A stretch of 23,321 bases of DNA from JAADDV01 sp964582875. Its GTDB lineage: Bacteria > Aquificota > Aquificia > Aquificales > Hydrogenothermaceae. Position numbers and translations under genes: made by a program. Position 1 is the stretch's first letter. Every line of letters begins with the position of its first letter. The notes beneath the pieces are model-generated. The model was not told the origin of the DNA. It worked only from the letters and a program-made list of their open reading frames with translations, and searched no databases. This document shows positions 6,445 through 13,184 of this stretch, piece by piece. The DNA is taken from assembly GCA_964582875.1 (NCBI GenBank), contig CAZOTZ010000018.1, positions 1 to 23,321 of the forward strand. The letters run 5' to 3'.

Positions 6445-7152
6445 TCACTTATTTTCTAAAACCCTTCCAAATCTCCTTTCTCTACTCTGGTACTCGTACA
6501 ACGCCTGAGCAAAATCTTCTTCATCAAAATCTGGCCACAGTGTTTCAGTAAAGAAAAGCTCTGTGTATGCAAGTTCCCATAACATAAAGTTTGAAATTCT
6601 TTTTTCTCCACTTGTTCTTATTAAAAGGTCTGGTTCAGGCATTTCAGGTATGTACAGATACTTTCTAAAATCTTCTTCTGTTATATCTGTCTTCCCCTCT
6701 TTTGCTATCTTTTTTGCTGCATCAACTATTTCAGCTTTACCACTGTAGTTAAGAGCAACAATAAGGTTCATTGTTTTACAGTGTTTTGTAGCATTTTCAC
6801 CTTCTTCCATTGTTTTTATAATCATTTCAGGGAGGCCTTCTCTTCTTCCCATAAATCTAAGTTTTACATCTCTTTCAATAAGTGATGGAACTTTTGTGTT
6901 TATATATTCAACTAACAGAGACATTATTGCTTCTACTTCTTCTTTAGGCCTGTTCCAGTTTTCTGTTGAGAAAGCAAAAAGGGACAGCCACTTAATTTTA
7001 TTATCCCGTGCTATATCAATAACCCTTTCTACAGTCTTTGCTCCTTCTCTATGACCAAATACCCGTGGTAAACCCCTCCTTTTAGCCCACCTTCCGTTGC
7101 CATCCATAATAATAGCAACATGCTCTGGTATTTTATATAAGTTTGGTATCAT
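6445..7152 (-). CDS. uppS: Isoprenyl transferase / undecaprenyl diphosphate synthase
   Basis: This cis-prenyltransferase extends farnesyl diphosphate with isopentenyl units to the C55 carrier lipid of peptidoglycan and LPS O-antigen synthesis. Conserved regions are HVAIIMDGNGRWAKRRG (11-27) with the catalytic Asp17 and substrate-binding residues, GHREGAKTV (33-41), SLFAFSTENWNRP, and DLLIRTSGEKRISNFMLWE near the C-terminus. Length of 235 is normal. Its ATG overlaps the TGA of the lipoprotein gene (ATGA), and cdsA follows 6 bp downstream. Confidence 0.95.
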   Translation of the reverse strand: MIPNLYKIPEHVAIIMDGNGRWAKRRGLPRVFGHREGAKTVERVIDIARDNKIKWLSLFAFSTENWNRPKEEVEAIMSLLVEYINTKVPSLIERDVKLRFMGRREGLPEMIIKTMEEGENATKHCKTMNLIVALNYSGKAEIVDAAKKIAKEGKTDITEEDFRKYLYIPEMPEPDLLIRTSGEKRISNFMLWELAYTELFFTETLWPDFDEEDFAQALYEYQSRERRFGRVLENK

Positions 7153-7832
7153 TTAAGTGCCTCCAGCTTTCTTTGTGCTAACTCAGCTTCTTCTGAATCA
7201 GGGAATTTTGCTGTAATTTCTTCAAAAATCTTTTTTGCCTTATCTATATTTCCAAGTTTAATGTAGGCATATGCCTTTTTCAGCATTGCCATAGGATACT
7301 TATTACAGTCTGCTATCTCTCCAGACTCACACCCTTGAATAAGCCTATCCCAGGCTTTTATAGCTTCTTCGTACCTTCCCTCAGAGTAGTATGTCTGTCC
7401 TATCCAGAAAAGGGCGTTATCGTAAAGCTCATGGTCTTTGTACTTCTGGGCAAAATCTTCAAATAAAGCCCTTGCCTGTTCAGTTTTACCTTTGTAGTAA
7501 GCTTCAAGGGCTTTTTTGTACAAATCTACAGGATTTTCAGGGATTAATACTTTTTCTTCCCCTTCTTTTTTTAGCTTCTTTGCTTCTACAGGTTTACTGA
7601 AGGTTTTTAGTTTTTCTATTTCTATAGAGTTCTTAGCTACATTTTTAGACAGGTTATCTATTCTCTGGGAAAGGTTCATAAGATTTACTTTTGTTTCTTT
7701 TTGTTGTTCTTTTATCTGTTTTATCTCTTTTTTTATAGAAATAATCTCCTTCTGGAGTAAATCAACTTGCTGGGTCTGTCCACAACCTGCAAAAATTACC
7801 GCTACAGGTAAAAAAAATAGATATTTTTTCAT
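7149..7832 (-). CDS. cpoB: CpoB/YbgF-like TPR lipoprotein
   Basis: This is a 227-residue envelope protein. The first 17 residues are a lipoprotein signal ending FAGC (lipid on Cys17). Residues about 20-75 form a glutamine/lysine-rich coiled coil with heptads such as LLQKEIISIKKEIKQIKEQ. About 98-227 holds three TPR-type helix pairs (LYKKALEAYYKGKTEQARAL, ALFWIGQTYYSEGRYEEAI, PMAMLKKAYAYIKLGNIDKA). This layout is that of CpoB/YbgF, the periplasmic partner of Tol-Pal that ties peptidoglycan synthesis to outer-membrane constriction. CpoB is usually not lipidated, so the lipobox is a variation. The start at 7832 is chosen over an upstream frame opening at 7904, because AAGGAGG sits 7 nt before it and a signal peptide follows. 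No tolQRAB or pal is adjacent. Confidence 0.78.
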   Translation of the reverse strand: MKKYLFFLPVAVIFAGCGQTQQVDLLQKEIISIKKEIKQIKEQQKETKVNLMNLSQRIDNLSKNVAKNSIEIEKLKTFSKPVEAKKLKKEGEEKVLIPENPVDLYKKALEAYYKGKTEQARALFEDFAQKYKDHELYDNALFWIGQTYYSEGRYEEAIKAWDRLIQGCESGEIADCNKYPMAMLKKAYAYIKLGNIDKAKKIFEEITAKFPDSEEAELAQRKLEALK

Positions 7833-7839
7833 TATTTTT

Positions 7840-7846
7840 CCTCCTT
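7840..7846 (-). promoter_or_regulatory. Ribosome binding site fixing the CpoB-like lipoprotein start
   Basis: AAGGAGG on the minus strand, 7 nt before the ATG at 7832. It touches the stop codon of the upstream membrane protein (7846-7848), which suggests translational coupling. Confidence 0.7.
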
Positions 7847-8052
7847 TAGGTTTTAAAAAAGAAAAAGTAAATAAGTGTTGCTGAAGCAAGTCCCATAGCA
7901 ACAATACTTACTTCGGCAAAAAACAGCAAAGAATTATTCAGTTTTAAAAGAAACTTATCAAGCAAAAATGCTAAAAACGGTAAAAACATAAGACCTGTTA
8001 GGATTACAATGATTGTGAATGGATTTTTTCTTTTTTTGTTCTGCTCTGGCAT
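7846..8052 (-). CDS. Small two-helix membrane protein, unknown function
   Basis: A 68-residue protein with a basic N-terminus (EQNKKRKNP) and two hydrophobic segments: about 12-32 (FTIIVILTGLMFLPFLAFLL) and 42-66. The predicted topology is a hairpin with both ends in the cytoplasm. The size and topology recall AtpI-type or YqhA-like small proteins, but no diagnostic motif is present. RBS GAGGG lies about 8 nt before the ATG. It is the first gene of the operon with the lipoprotein (13 bp gap), uppS and cdsA, so an envelope role is a reasonable guess. Confidence 0.6.
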   Translation of the reverse strand: MPEQNKKRKNPFTIIVILTGLMFLPFLAFLLDKFLLKLNNSLLFFAEVSIVAMGLASATLIYFFFFKT

Positions 8053-8072
8053 TTTTTAGCCCTCAATTAATG

Positions 8073-8084
8073 TAAAATATTGTA
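8073..8084. promoter_or_regulatory. Back-to-back -10 elements of the envelope operon and asd
   Basis: In the 60-bp divergent gap, TAAAAT on the plus strand (8073-8078) directly abuts TACAAT on the minus strand (8084-8079). Start sites would lie about 27 nt before asd and 19 nt before the membrane-protein gene. Each matches the TATAAT consensus at 5 of 6 positions. Confidence 0.4.
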
Positions 8085-8112
8085 GTTATTTAATTTTGCT
8101 AAGGAGGTTTAT

Positions 8113-9126
8113 ATGAAACATTATAACATTGCTATACTTGGTGCAACAGGTGCAGTTGGACAAACAATGATAAAGGTTTTAGAAGAAAGGGAATTTCCTA
8201 TAGATGAACTGAGGCTTTTAGCTTCTCCCCGCTCTGCAGGAAAAGAACTTGAATATATGGGGGTAAAGTACAAAGTTGAACCTGTTTCCCCTGAAGCTTT
8301 TGAGGGAATAGATATAGCTCTTTTTTCAGCAGGAGGCTCAAGGAGTAAAGAGTGGGCTCCTATAGCTGTTGAAAAAGGAGCTATTGTTATAGATAACAGC
8401 TCAGCATTTAGGATGGATGATGATGTCCCCCTTGTTGTTCCAGAGGTTAACCCTGAAGATGTAAAATGGCATAAAGGGATAATAGCAAATCCAAACTGTT
8501 CAACAATACAGATGGTTGTAGCTTTAAATCCAATACATAAAGAGAAAAAGATAAAAAGAGTTATAGTTTCTACATATCAGGCTGTTTCCGGTGCTGGAGC
8601 AAAAGCTATAAAAGACCTTGAAGAAGAAACAAGGGCTTACTTTGAAGGAAAGTACTACTACCCGGAAGCTTTACCTAACCATATAGCTTTTAATGTTATT
8701 CCCCATATAGATGTGTTTTTAGATAACGGATATACAAAAGAAGAAATGAAAATGGTTAACGAGACAAGAAAAATAATGCATGCCCCGGATATAAAAGTAT
8801 CTCCTACATGTGTTAGGGTTCCTGTTTTTTACGGTCATAGCGAAAGTGTGGTAATAGAAACTGAAGAACCTATAACACCAGAAGAGGCAAGGGAGATACT
8901 AAAAAATGCTCCAGGGGTTATTGTTGAAGATGAGCCTGAGAAAAATCTTTATCCAATACCAATAGAAGCAGCCGGTAAAGATGAAGTTTTTGTAGGAAGA
9001 ATAAGAAAAGATTTTAACTTTGAAAATGGTCTTGCTATGTGGGTTGTTGCAGATAACCTTAGAAAAGGTGCTGCAACAAATGCTGTTCAAATAGCTGAAC
9101 TTCTCGTAGAATACGGTCTTGTTTAA
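8113..9126 (+). CDS. asd: Aspartate-semialdehyde dehydrogenase
   Basis: It reduces aspartyl phosphate to aspartate semialdehyde with NADPH, the branch point to lysine/diaminopimelate, threonine and methionine. The N-terminal NADP-binding loop is GATGAVGQ (10-17). The catalytic cysteine is Cys129 in ANPNCSTIQMV. Further conserved segments are DNSSAFRMD (94-102), PNHIAFNVIPHID, and SPTCVRVPVFYGHSESV carrying the active-site histidine. Full length at 337 residues. RBS AAGGAGGT. Rubredoxin follows after 9 bp on the same strand. Confidence 0.96.
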   Translation: MKHYNIAILGATGAVGQTMIKVLEEREFPIDELRLLASPRSAGKELEYMGVKYKVEPVSPEAFEGIDIALFSAGGSRSKEWAPIAVEKGAIVIDNSSAFRMDDDVPLVVPEVNPEDVKWHKGIIANPNCSTIQMVVALNPIHKEKKIKRVIVSTYQAVSGAGAKAIKDLEEETRAYFEGKYYYPEALPNHIAFNVIPHIDVFLDNGYTKEEMKMVNETRKIMHAPDIKVSPTCVRVPVFYGHSESVVIETEEPITPEEAREILKNAPGVIVEDEPEKNLYPIPIEAAGKDEVFVGRIRKDFNFENGLAMWVVADNLRKGAATNAVQIAELLVEYGLV

Positions 9127-9135
9127 GGTGAAAAG

Positions 9136-9348
9136 ATGGGTGCTAAAGTATCATTTAAAAACATATATACTGGAAAATACAAATGCAGGATATGTGGATA
9201 CATATACAATCCAGAAGAGGGAGATAAATTGAGATTTATCTCCCCTGGAACACCTTTTGAAGAACTACCTGATGATTGGAGATGCCCTGTTTGTAAGTAT
9301 TCAAGAGCTTACTTTATCTCACTAAAGGAGTACATGCTAAATGAATGA
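9136..9348 (+). CDS. Rubredoxin
   Basis: A small iron protein for one-electron transfer. Four cysteines bind the iron: C17-x2-C20 (CRICGYIY) and C50-x2-C53 (CPVC), with the rubredoxin core GYIYNPEEGD and LPDDWRCPVC. At 70 residues it has a short N-terminal extension of about 12 residues and a tail after the core. The second knuckle is CPVCKYSRAYF, not the usual CPxCGxxKxxF, so the conserved glycine is a lysine. This may raise or alter the redox potential. It sits between asd and a methyltransferase whose start overlaps its last codons (9341-9348). Confidence 0.93.
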   Translation: MGAKVSFKNIYTGKYKCRICGYIYNPEEGDKLRFISPGTPFEELPDDWRCPVCKYSRAYFISLKEYMLNE

Positions 9349-9964
9349 TGTAGGAAAAAGATTTGATGAAGTTGCTTACAGGTATGACACTCCAGATAAA
9401 CTTGAAAGGTCAAAAATCATAATAAATAAGCTACTAAAGATACTACCTGTGCAAAAGGACTGGAAAGTTTTAGAAATAGGAATAGGCACAGGGAATACAG
9501 CTGTTTACCTGTCCCCATACGTAAAAGAGATTGTAGGAACCGACCTGTCTGAAGGAATGCTTTCTGTTCTAAAAGAAAAATTAGAAAAGTCAGGTATAAA
9601 AAACATAAAAACCTATAAAAAAGATATACTCACTGAAGATATTCCTGAAAAGGATTTTGACCTTGTCTTTAATGCAATGACAATGCACCATATAGATTTT
9701 CCTGAAAAAGCTATAAAAAGGTTCAAAGAGTTTCTGAAAAACAACGGGTATATTGTAATTGTTGACCTTTTTAAAGAAGATGGGACATTCCACTCAGATA
9801 ACACAGGTGTTAAACATTTTGGTTTTGATTTTGAAGAAGTAAGAGAATGGTTTGATAAGGAAAATATAAACCTCATTTTCTTAGAAAATATACATTCAAT
9901 AAAAAAAGAAAGAAACAGAGAAGAAAAAGAGTATCCTGTTTTTATGGCTATTGGTCAGGTTTAA
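9341..9964 (+). CDS. Class I SAM-dependent methyltransferase
   Basis: A 207-residue Rossmann-fold methyltransferase. Motif I is VLEIGIGTGNTA (43-54), followed by an acidic residue at the end of strand 2 in EIVGTDLS (63-70), then FDLVFNAMTMHHIDFPEKA and the hydrophobic strand YIVIVDLF. This pattern is the Methyltransf_11/UbiE-like group, which acts on small molecules, lipids or quinones as well as proteins. The substrate cannot be assigned. The start overlaps the rubredoxin end by 8 bp, so the genes are coupled. The 3' end overlaps that of a convergent gene by 17 bp. Confidence 0.85.
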   Translation: MNDVGKRFDEVAYRYDTPDKLERSKIIINKLLKILPVQKDWKVLEIGIGTGNTAVYLSPYVKEIVGTDLSEGMLSVLKEKLEKSGIKNIKTYKKDILTEDIPEKDFDLVFNAMTMHHIDFPEKAIKRFKEFLKNNGYIVIVDLFKEDGTFHSDNTGVKHFGFDFEEVREWFDKENINLIFLENIHSIKKERNREEKEYPVFMAIGQV

Positions 9965-10217
9965 CTTTTTCTTCGGTCTGGTTCTTTTCTACATATTTTT
10001 TGTACCTTTCATCCTGTTGAGCATGTTTTTTCATAAATCTAAACACCCAGATTAGTATCCCTATAGCAATACTCCACCCTATAAAGTGGATAATACCTTG
10101 CATTGCTGTATAGTGTTCCTCAGACATATTAACTCTTCCAACGTAAGGTTCCATAGCAAAAGCTGAAATAAAAAGGCCAGATAAAGTAAGACATACATAT
10201 GAAAACAGATTTCTCAT
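9948..10217 (-). CDS. Small membrane protein, unknown function
   Basis: An 89-residue protein with a hydrophobic N-terminus that could be a signal peptide (about 3-21, ending SAFA) or a first membrane segment. A second membrane segment follows at about 44-62, then a lysine/glutamate-rich tail. The ATG at 10217 is preferred to an upstream frame opening at 10349, because GAGAGGT lies 7-8 nt before it and the longer version adds a basic, non-conserved-looking stretch overlapping the neighbouring gene. It follows the EF-hand-like gene after 40 bp on the same strand. I do not recognise the family. Confidence 0.6.
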   Translation of the reverse strand: MRNLFSYVCLTLSGLFISAFAMEPYVGRVNMSEEHYTAMQGIIHFIGWSIAIGILIWVFRFMKKHAQQDERYKKYVEKNQTEEKVKPDQ

Positions 10218-10257
10218 TTTAAACCTCTCAAAACTTTTAATTAAGAATATTTTAACT

Positions 10258-10644
10258 CTACTTTTCCTCAGGAATAACTTTTGCATCATAGTAAACATAA
10301 TCCCGTGGAGATGGTATCTCAAAATAAACTTTCCCAAGTTTTTTTTCATTTTTATTTAAAACACCATCAAGGTTAAGGTCTATATAACCAAATCCAAATC
10401 TGTAAGGTCTGGTTGCCTTTTCGTATGTTCCTTTTGCTGTGGTAAGTTTTTCAACTTTTAGAAATCTTTTTACAAGAACACCACCACTGTAAAACTCAAC
10501 AACACCATTCTTAAAACCAAAAGTAGTCTCAATAGTTCTTCCAATTATGTTTATCCTCTCTGGAGCAAAAACAATTCTGTATACAAAAAACAGAACAACA
10601 CCTAAAACTAAAATAACTCCAGCAAGTATAGCCACCTTCTTCAT
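10258..10644 (-). CDS. Membrane-anchored periplasmic protein with an EF-hand-like calcium loop
   Basis: A 128-residue protein with a single N-terminal membrane anchor (about 4-24) and a periplasmic domain rich in beta strands. Residues 89-100, DLNLDGVLNKNE, match a calcium-binding EF-hand loop: Asp1, Asn3, Asp5, Gly6, a hydrophobic residue at 8 and Glu12. Only one such loop is present, as in dockerin-like or excalibur-type proteins. The rest shows no motif I recognise. RBS TAAGGAGAG precedes the ATG at 10644. It leads a two-gene unit with the small membrane protein and is divergent from the IDH gene. Confidence 0.65.
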   Translation of the reverse strand: MKKVAILAGVILVLGVVLFFVYRIVFAPERINIIGRTIETTFGFKNGVVEFYSGGVLVKRFLKVEKLTTAKGTYEKATRPYRFGFGYIDLNLDGVLNKNEKKLGKVYFEIPSPRDYVYYDAKVIPEEK

Positions 10645-10802
10645 TACTACTCTCCTTAAAAATAAAACAGTGTTTGATTTTTTCTAAATAATAAATTACA
10701 ATTTTTTAGCCAAAAGTAATACTACAAAAGGCATCATTAAACTTCAATAAGGAGAGTAATTATTCTCTGAAAAAAATCAAGTACTATAAAAGGAGGTTGC
10801 CT
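10645..10802. promoter_or_regulatory. Divergent intergenic region upstream of the IDH gene
   Basis: This 158-bp AT-rich gap must carry the promoters of the EF-hand-like gene and of IDH. It holds an 11-bp inverted repeat, TACTCTCCTTA (10648-10658) and TAAGGAGAGTA (10748-10758). The first copy is the ribosome binding site region of the minus-strand gene. I see no convincing -35/-10 pair; the AT-rich stretches around 10690-10735 and TATAAA near 10785 are candidates. No RNA gene was seen. Confidence 0.3.
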
Positions 10803-13049
10803 ATGGCAAAAGCTACTATTGTATGGACAAAAGTTGATGAAGCTCCTGCTTTAGCAACTTACTCTTTATTACCTATTATGAGAGCTTTTACAAAAGATGC
10901 AAATGTTGAAATTGAACTCAGGGACATATCATTAGCAGGTAGAATTCTTGCACAGTTTCCAGATATTCTCCCTGAGGATAAAAGAGTTCCAGATGACCTT
11001 GCGTATCTTGGGGAACTTGTATGGAAACCAGAAGCAAACATAATGAAACTTCCTAATATCTCTGCCTCTGTACCACAGCTTAAAGAAGCAATACAGGAAC
11101 TTCAAAAACAGGGGTATCCTTTACCTGATTATCCAGAAAATCCTCAAACTGAAGAAGAAAAGAAAATCAAAGAGAGATACGATAGATGTGTAGGTTCTGT
11201 TGTTAACCCGGTTTTAAGACAGGGAAACTCTGATAGAAGACTTGCAAAGTCTGTTAAAGAGTACGCAAGAAAACACCCACATAAACTAAAAGAAGTTTCA
11301 CCTCATTCAAAATCCCACGTTGCCCATATGAAAACAGGGGATTTCTATGAGCATGAAAAATCTGTAATCATTGAAAAAGACACAAAAATAAAATACATCT
11401 TTGAAGATGAAAACGGGAACCAGACAGTTTTAAAAGAGGTTGAAGTAGGCAAAGGAGACGTCGTTGATGGAACATACATGGATAGAAGTAAGTTAAGAAA
11501 GTACTTTGAAGAAGTTATAAATACTGCAAAAGAAGAAGATATTCTTTTCTCCCTCCACGTAAAAGCTACTATGATGAGAGTTTCTGACCCTGTAATATTT
11601 GGAGATGCTATTAGAGTTTACTACGCAAAACTATTTGAAAAACATGGAGATATCCTTGAAAAACTTGGATGGAAGCCTGAATTTGGAATGCAGGAACTTG
11701 AAAATAGATTAGAAACACTTCCAGAAGAAGAAAAGAACGCTGTAAAGGCTACAATTGAAGAAATATATAAAGAAAGACCAAGAATGTACATGGTTGATTC
11801 AGACAAAGGAATAACAAACCTCCATATGCCAAACGACGTTATTATTGACGCATCTGTTCCAGCTGTTATAAGAAACGGTCTTCAAGGATGGGGACCAGAT
11901 GGGGAAACAGATGACGTTGTTCTATCTATACCAGACAGGTCTTATGCAACAATGTACAAAGAAATAGTTGAGGATATAAAAGCCAGAGGACAGTTTGACC
12001 CAACGAAGATAGGAACAGTTCAGAACGTTGGTCTTATGGCAATGAAAGCTGAAGAATATGGTTCCCACGATAAGACATTCTTCCCACCAGCAGATGGAAA
12101 GATAAAAGTTGTTGACGAAGATGGAAATGTTCTCATAGAACACTGTGTAAATGAAGGAGATATATGGAGAAGCTGTATTACTAAAGATATAGCTATAAGA
12201 GACTGGGTTAAACTTGCTGTAAACAGGGCAAAAGAATCTGGTTATCCTATTGTTTTCTGGCTTGATGAGTATAGAGCCCACGACAGAAACCTTATAGAAA
12301 AAGTAAAAGAGGAACTTCCAAAATACGACCTTTCTGATGTTGACTGGTACATAAAAGCCCCTGAAGATGCAATGAAGTTTACCCTCGCAAGATTTAGAAA
12401 TGGTGAAGACACCATATCTGTAACAGGTAACGTTCTCAGAGACTATCTGACAGACCTGTTCCCTATTATTGAGGTTGGAACATCAGCAAGAGCATTATCT
12501 ATAGTTCCTCTCATTGCAGGTGGAGGTTTATTTGAAACTGGAGCTGGAGGTTCAGCACCAAGACACGTTGAACAGTTCCTTAAAGAAGGTCACCTTAGAT
12601 GGGACTCTTTAGGAGAATTCTTAGCATTTGTTGAAGCCTTAAGACACGCTTACAAACAGCTAAAAGCTATACATCAGGTAGAAAATCCAAGACTCCTTGT
12701 TTTAGCAGAAACCCTTGACAGGGCTGTAGCTAAATACCTTGATGAAGACAAAACCCCAAAAAGAAAAGTAGGACAGTTAGATACAAGAGGCTCTCACTAC
12801 TACCTTGCCCTTTACTGGGCTGAAGCTTTAGCAGCTCAAGATGAAGATAAAGAGCTTGCAGAGAAATTCTCAAAAGTTTACGCAGAGCTTAAAGAAAATG
12901 AAGAAAAAATACTTTCAGAAATAGCTGCAGCTGAAGGAAAACCTACAGATGTAGGTGGATGGTACCATCCTGACGATGAAAAGGCAGAAAAAGCTATGAG
13001 ACCTTCAGAAACGTTAAATAAAATCATTAACCCACTTTTAGAAGGATAA
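10803..13049 (+). CDS. icd: NADP-dependent isocitrate dehydrogenase, monomeric type
   Basis: This enzyme interconverts isocitrate and 2-oxoglutarate plus CO2. In an organism with ATP-citrate lyase it would run as a carboxylase in the reductive TCA cycle. The 748-residue length and the opening IVWTKVDEAPALATYSLLPI belong to the monomeric family, unrelated in length to the dimeric 400-residue enzyme. The segment GSVVNPVLRQGNSDRR (131-146) carries Ser132, Asn135, Arg139 and Arg145, matching the substrate-site numbering I recall for the Azotobacter enzyme. The ATG at 10803 is chosen because AGGAGG ends 6 nt before it; an in-frame TTG two codons earlier abuts the ribosome binding site. A strong terminator follows. 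Confidence 0.95.
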   Translation: MAKATIVWTKVDEAPALATYSLLPIMRAFTKDANVEIELRDISLAGRILAQFPDILPEDKRVPDDLAYLGELVWKPEANIMKLPNISASVPQLKEAIQELQKQGYPLPDYPENPQTEEEKKIKERYDRCVGSVVNPVLRQGNSDRRLAKSVKEYARKHPHKLKEVSPHSKSHVAHMKTGDFYEHEKSVIIEKDTKIKYIFEDENGNQTVLKEVEVGKGDVVDGTYMDRSKLRKYFEEVINTAKEEDILFSLHVKATMMRVSDPVIFGDAIRVYYAKLFEKHGDILEKLGWKPEFGMQELENRLETLPEEEKNAVKATIEEIYKERPRMYMVDSDKGITNLHMPNDVIIDASVPAVIRNGLQGWGPDGETDDVVLSIPDRSYATMYKEIVEDIKARGQFDPTKIGTVQNVGLMAMKAEEYGSHDKTFFPPADGKIKVVDEDGNVLIEHCVNEGDIWRSCITKDIAIRDWVKLAVNRAKESGYPIVFWLDEYRAHDRNLIEKVKEELPKYDLSDVDWYIKAPEDAMKFTLARFRNGEDTISVTGNVLRDYLTDLFPIIEVGTSARALSIVPLIAGGGLFETGAGGSAPRHVEQFLKEGHLRWDSLGEFLAFVEALRHAYKQLKAIHQVENPRLLVLAETLDRAVAKYLDEDKTPKRKVGQLDTRGSHYYLALYWAEALAAQDEDKELAEKFSKVYAELKENEEKILSEIAAAEGKPTDVGGWYHPDDEKAEKAMRPSETLNKIINPLLEG

Positions 13050-13085
13050 ATTGTTAAAAGTATCCAGTAAAAAAGCTTGTTTTTT

Positions 13086-13124
13086 AAGGGGCGTTTCTCA
13101 AAAGAGAAGCGTCCCTTATTTTTT
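13086..13124 (+). terminator. Intrinsic terminator after the IDH gene
   Basis: A 14-bp stem with two G-U pairs (13086-13099 with 13104-13117) and loop AAAA, followed by ATTTTTTG. It separates IDH from the ATP-citrate lyase operon, so the two are expressed from different promoters. Confidence 0.9.
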
Positions 13125-13139
13125 GTTTTCAGTCAGTTC

Positions 13140-13148
13140 TGATATAAT
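13140..13148 (+). promoter_or_regulatory. Extended -10 promoter of the ATP-citrate lyase operon
   Basis: TGATATAAT is a full extended -10 element (TGn plus TATAAT at 13143-13148), 36 bp before the aclB ATG. The -35 region is T-rich without a clear TTGACA, which an extended -10 can tolerate. Transcription should begin near 13155. Confidence 0.55.
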
Positions 13149-13153
13149 TTTCC

Positions 13154-13172
13154 TTTGAAATTCAAATATTTG
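13154..13172. repeat. Overlapping palindromes at the acl transcription start, possible operator
   Basis: TTTGAA-A-TTCAAA (13154-13166) is a perfect 6-1-6 inverted repeat, and CAAATATTTG (13163-13172) is a perfect 10-bp palindrome sharing its CAAA. They fill the space between the -10 element and the ribosome binding site GAGGAGG, where a repressor would block initiation. Confidence 0.4.
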
Positions 13173-13184
13173 AGGAGGATATAG

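Noticed and set aside
7516..7884. A 122-residue open frame on the plus strand with hydrophobic segments.
   Set aside because: It is the complement of the lipoprotein gene. Its phenylalanine/serine-rich content mirrors lysine and glutamate codons of the real gene, and it lacks a ribosome binding site.
7833..7904. Longer start for the CpoB-like lipoprotein, from 7904.
   Set aside because: It would bury the lipoprotein signal and overlap the upstream gene. AAGGAGG directly before 7832 decides the start.
10218..10349. N-terminal extension of the 89-residue membrane protein, from an in-frame ATG at 10349.
   Set aside because: It would overlap the upstream gene by about 90 bp and has no good ribosome binding site. 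GAGAGGT plus a signal-like sequence supports the ATG at 10217.
10797..10802. TTG start for IDH, two codons upstream of the ATG.
   Set aside because: The TTG directly abuts the ribosome binding site AGGAGG, leaving no spacing. The ATG at 10803 is 6 nt away, as expected.
11922..12281. A 119-residue frame antisense to the IDH gene.
   Set aside because: It lies wholly within a well-supported conserved gene, with low-complexity composition and no start signal.
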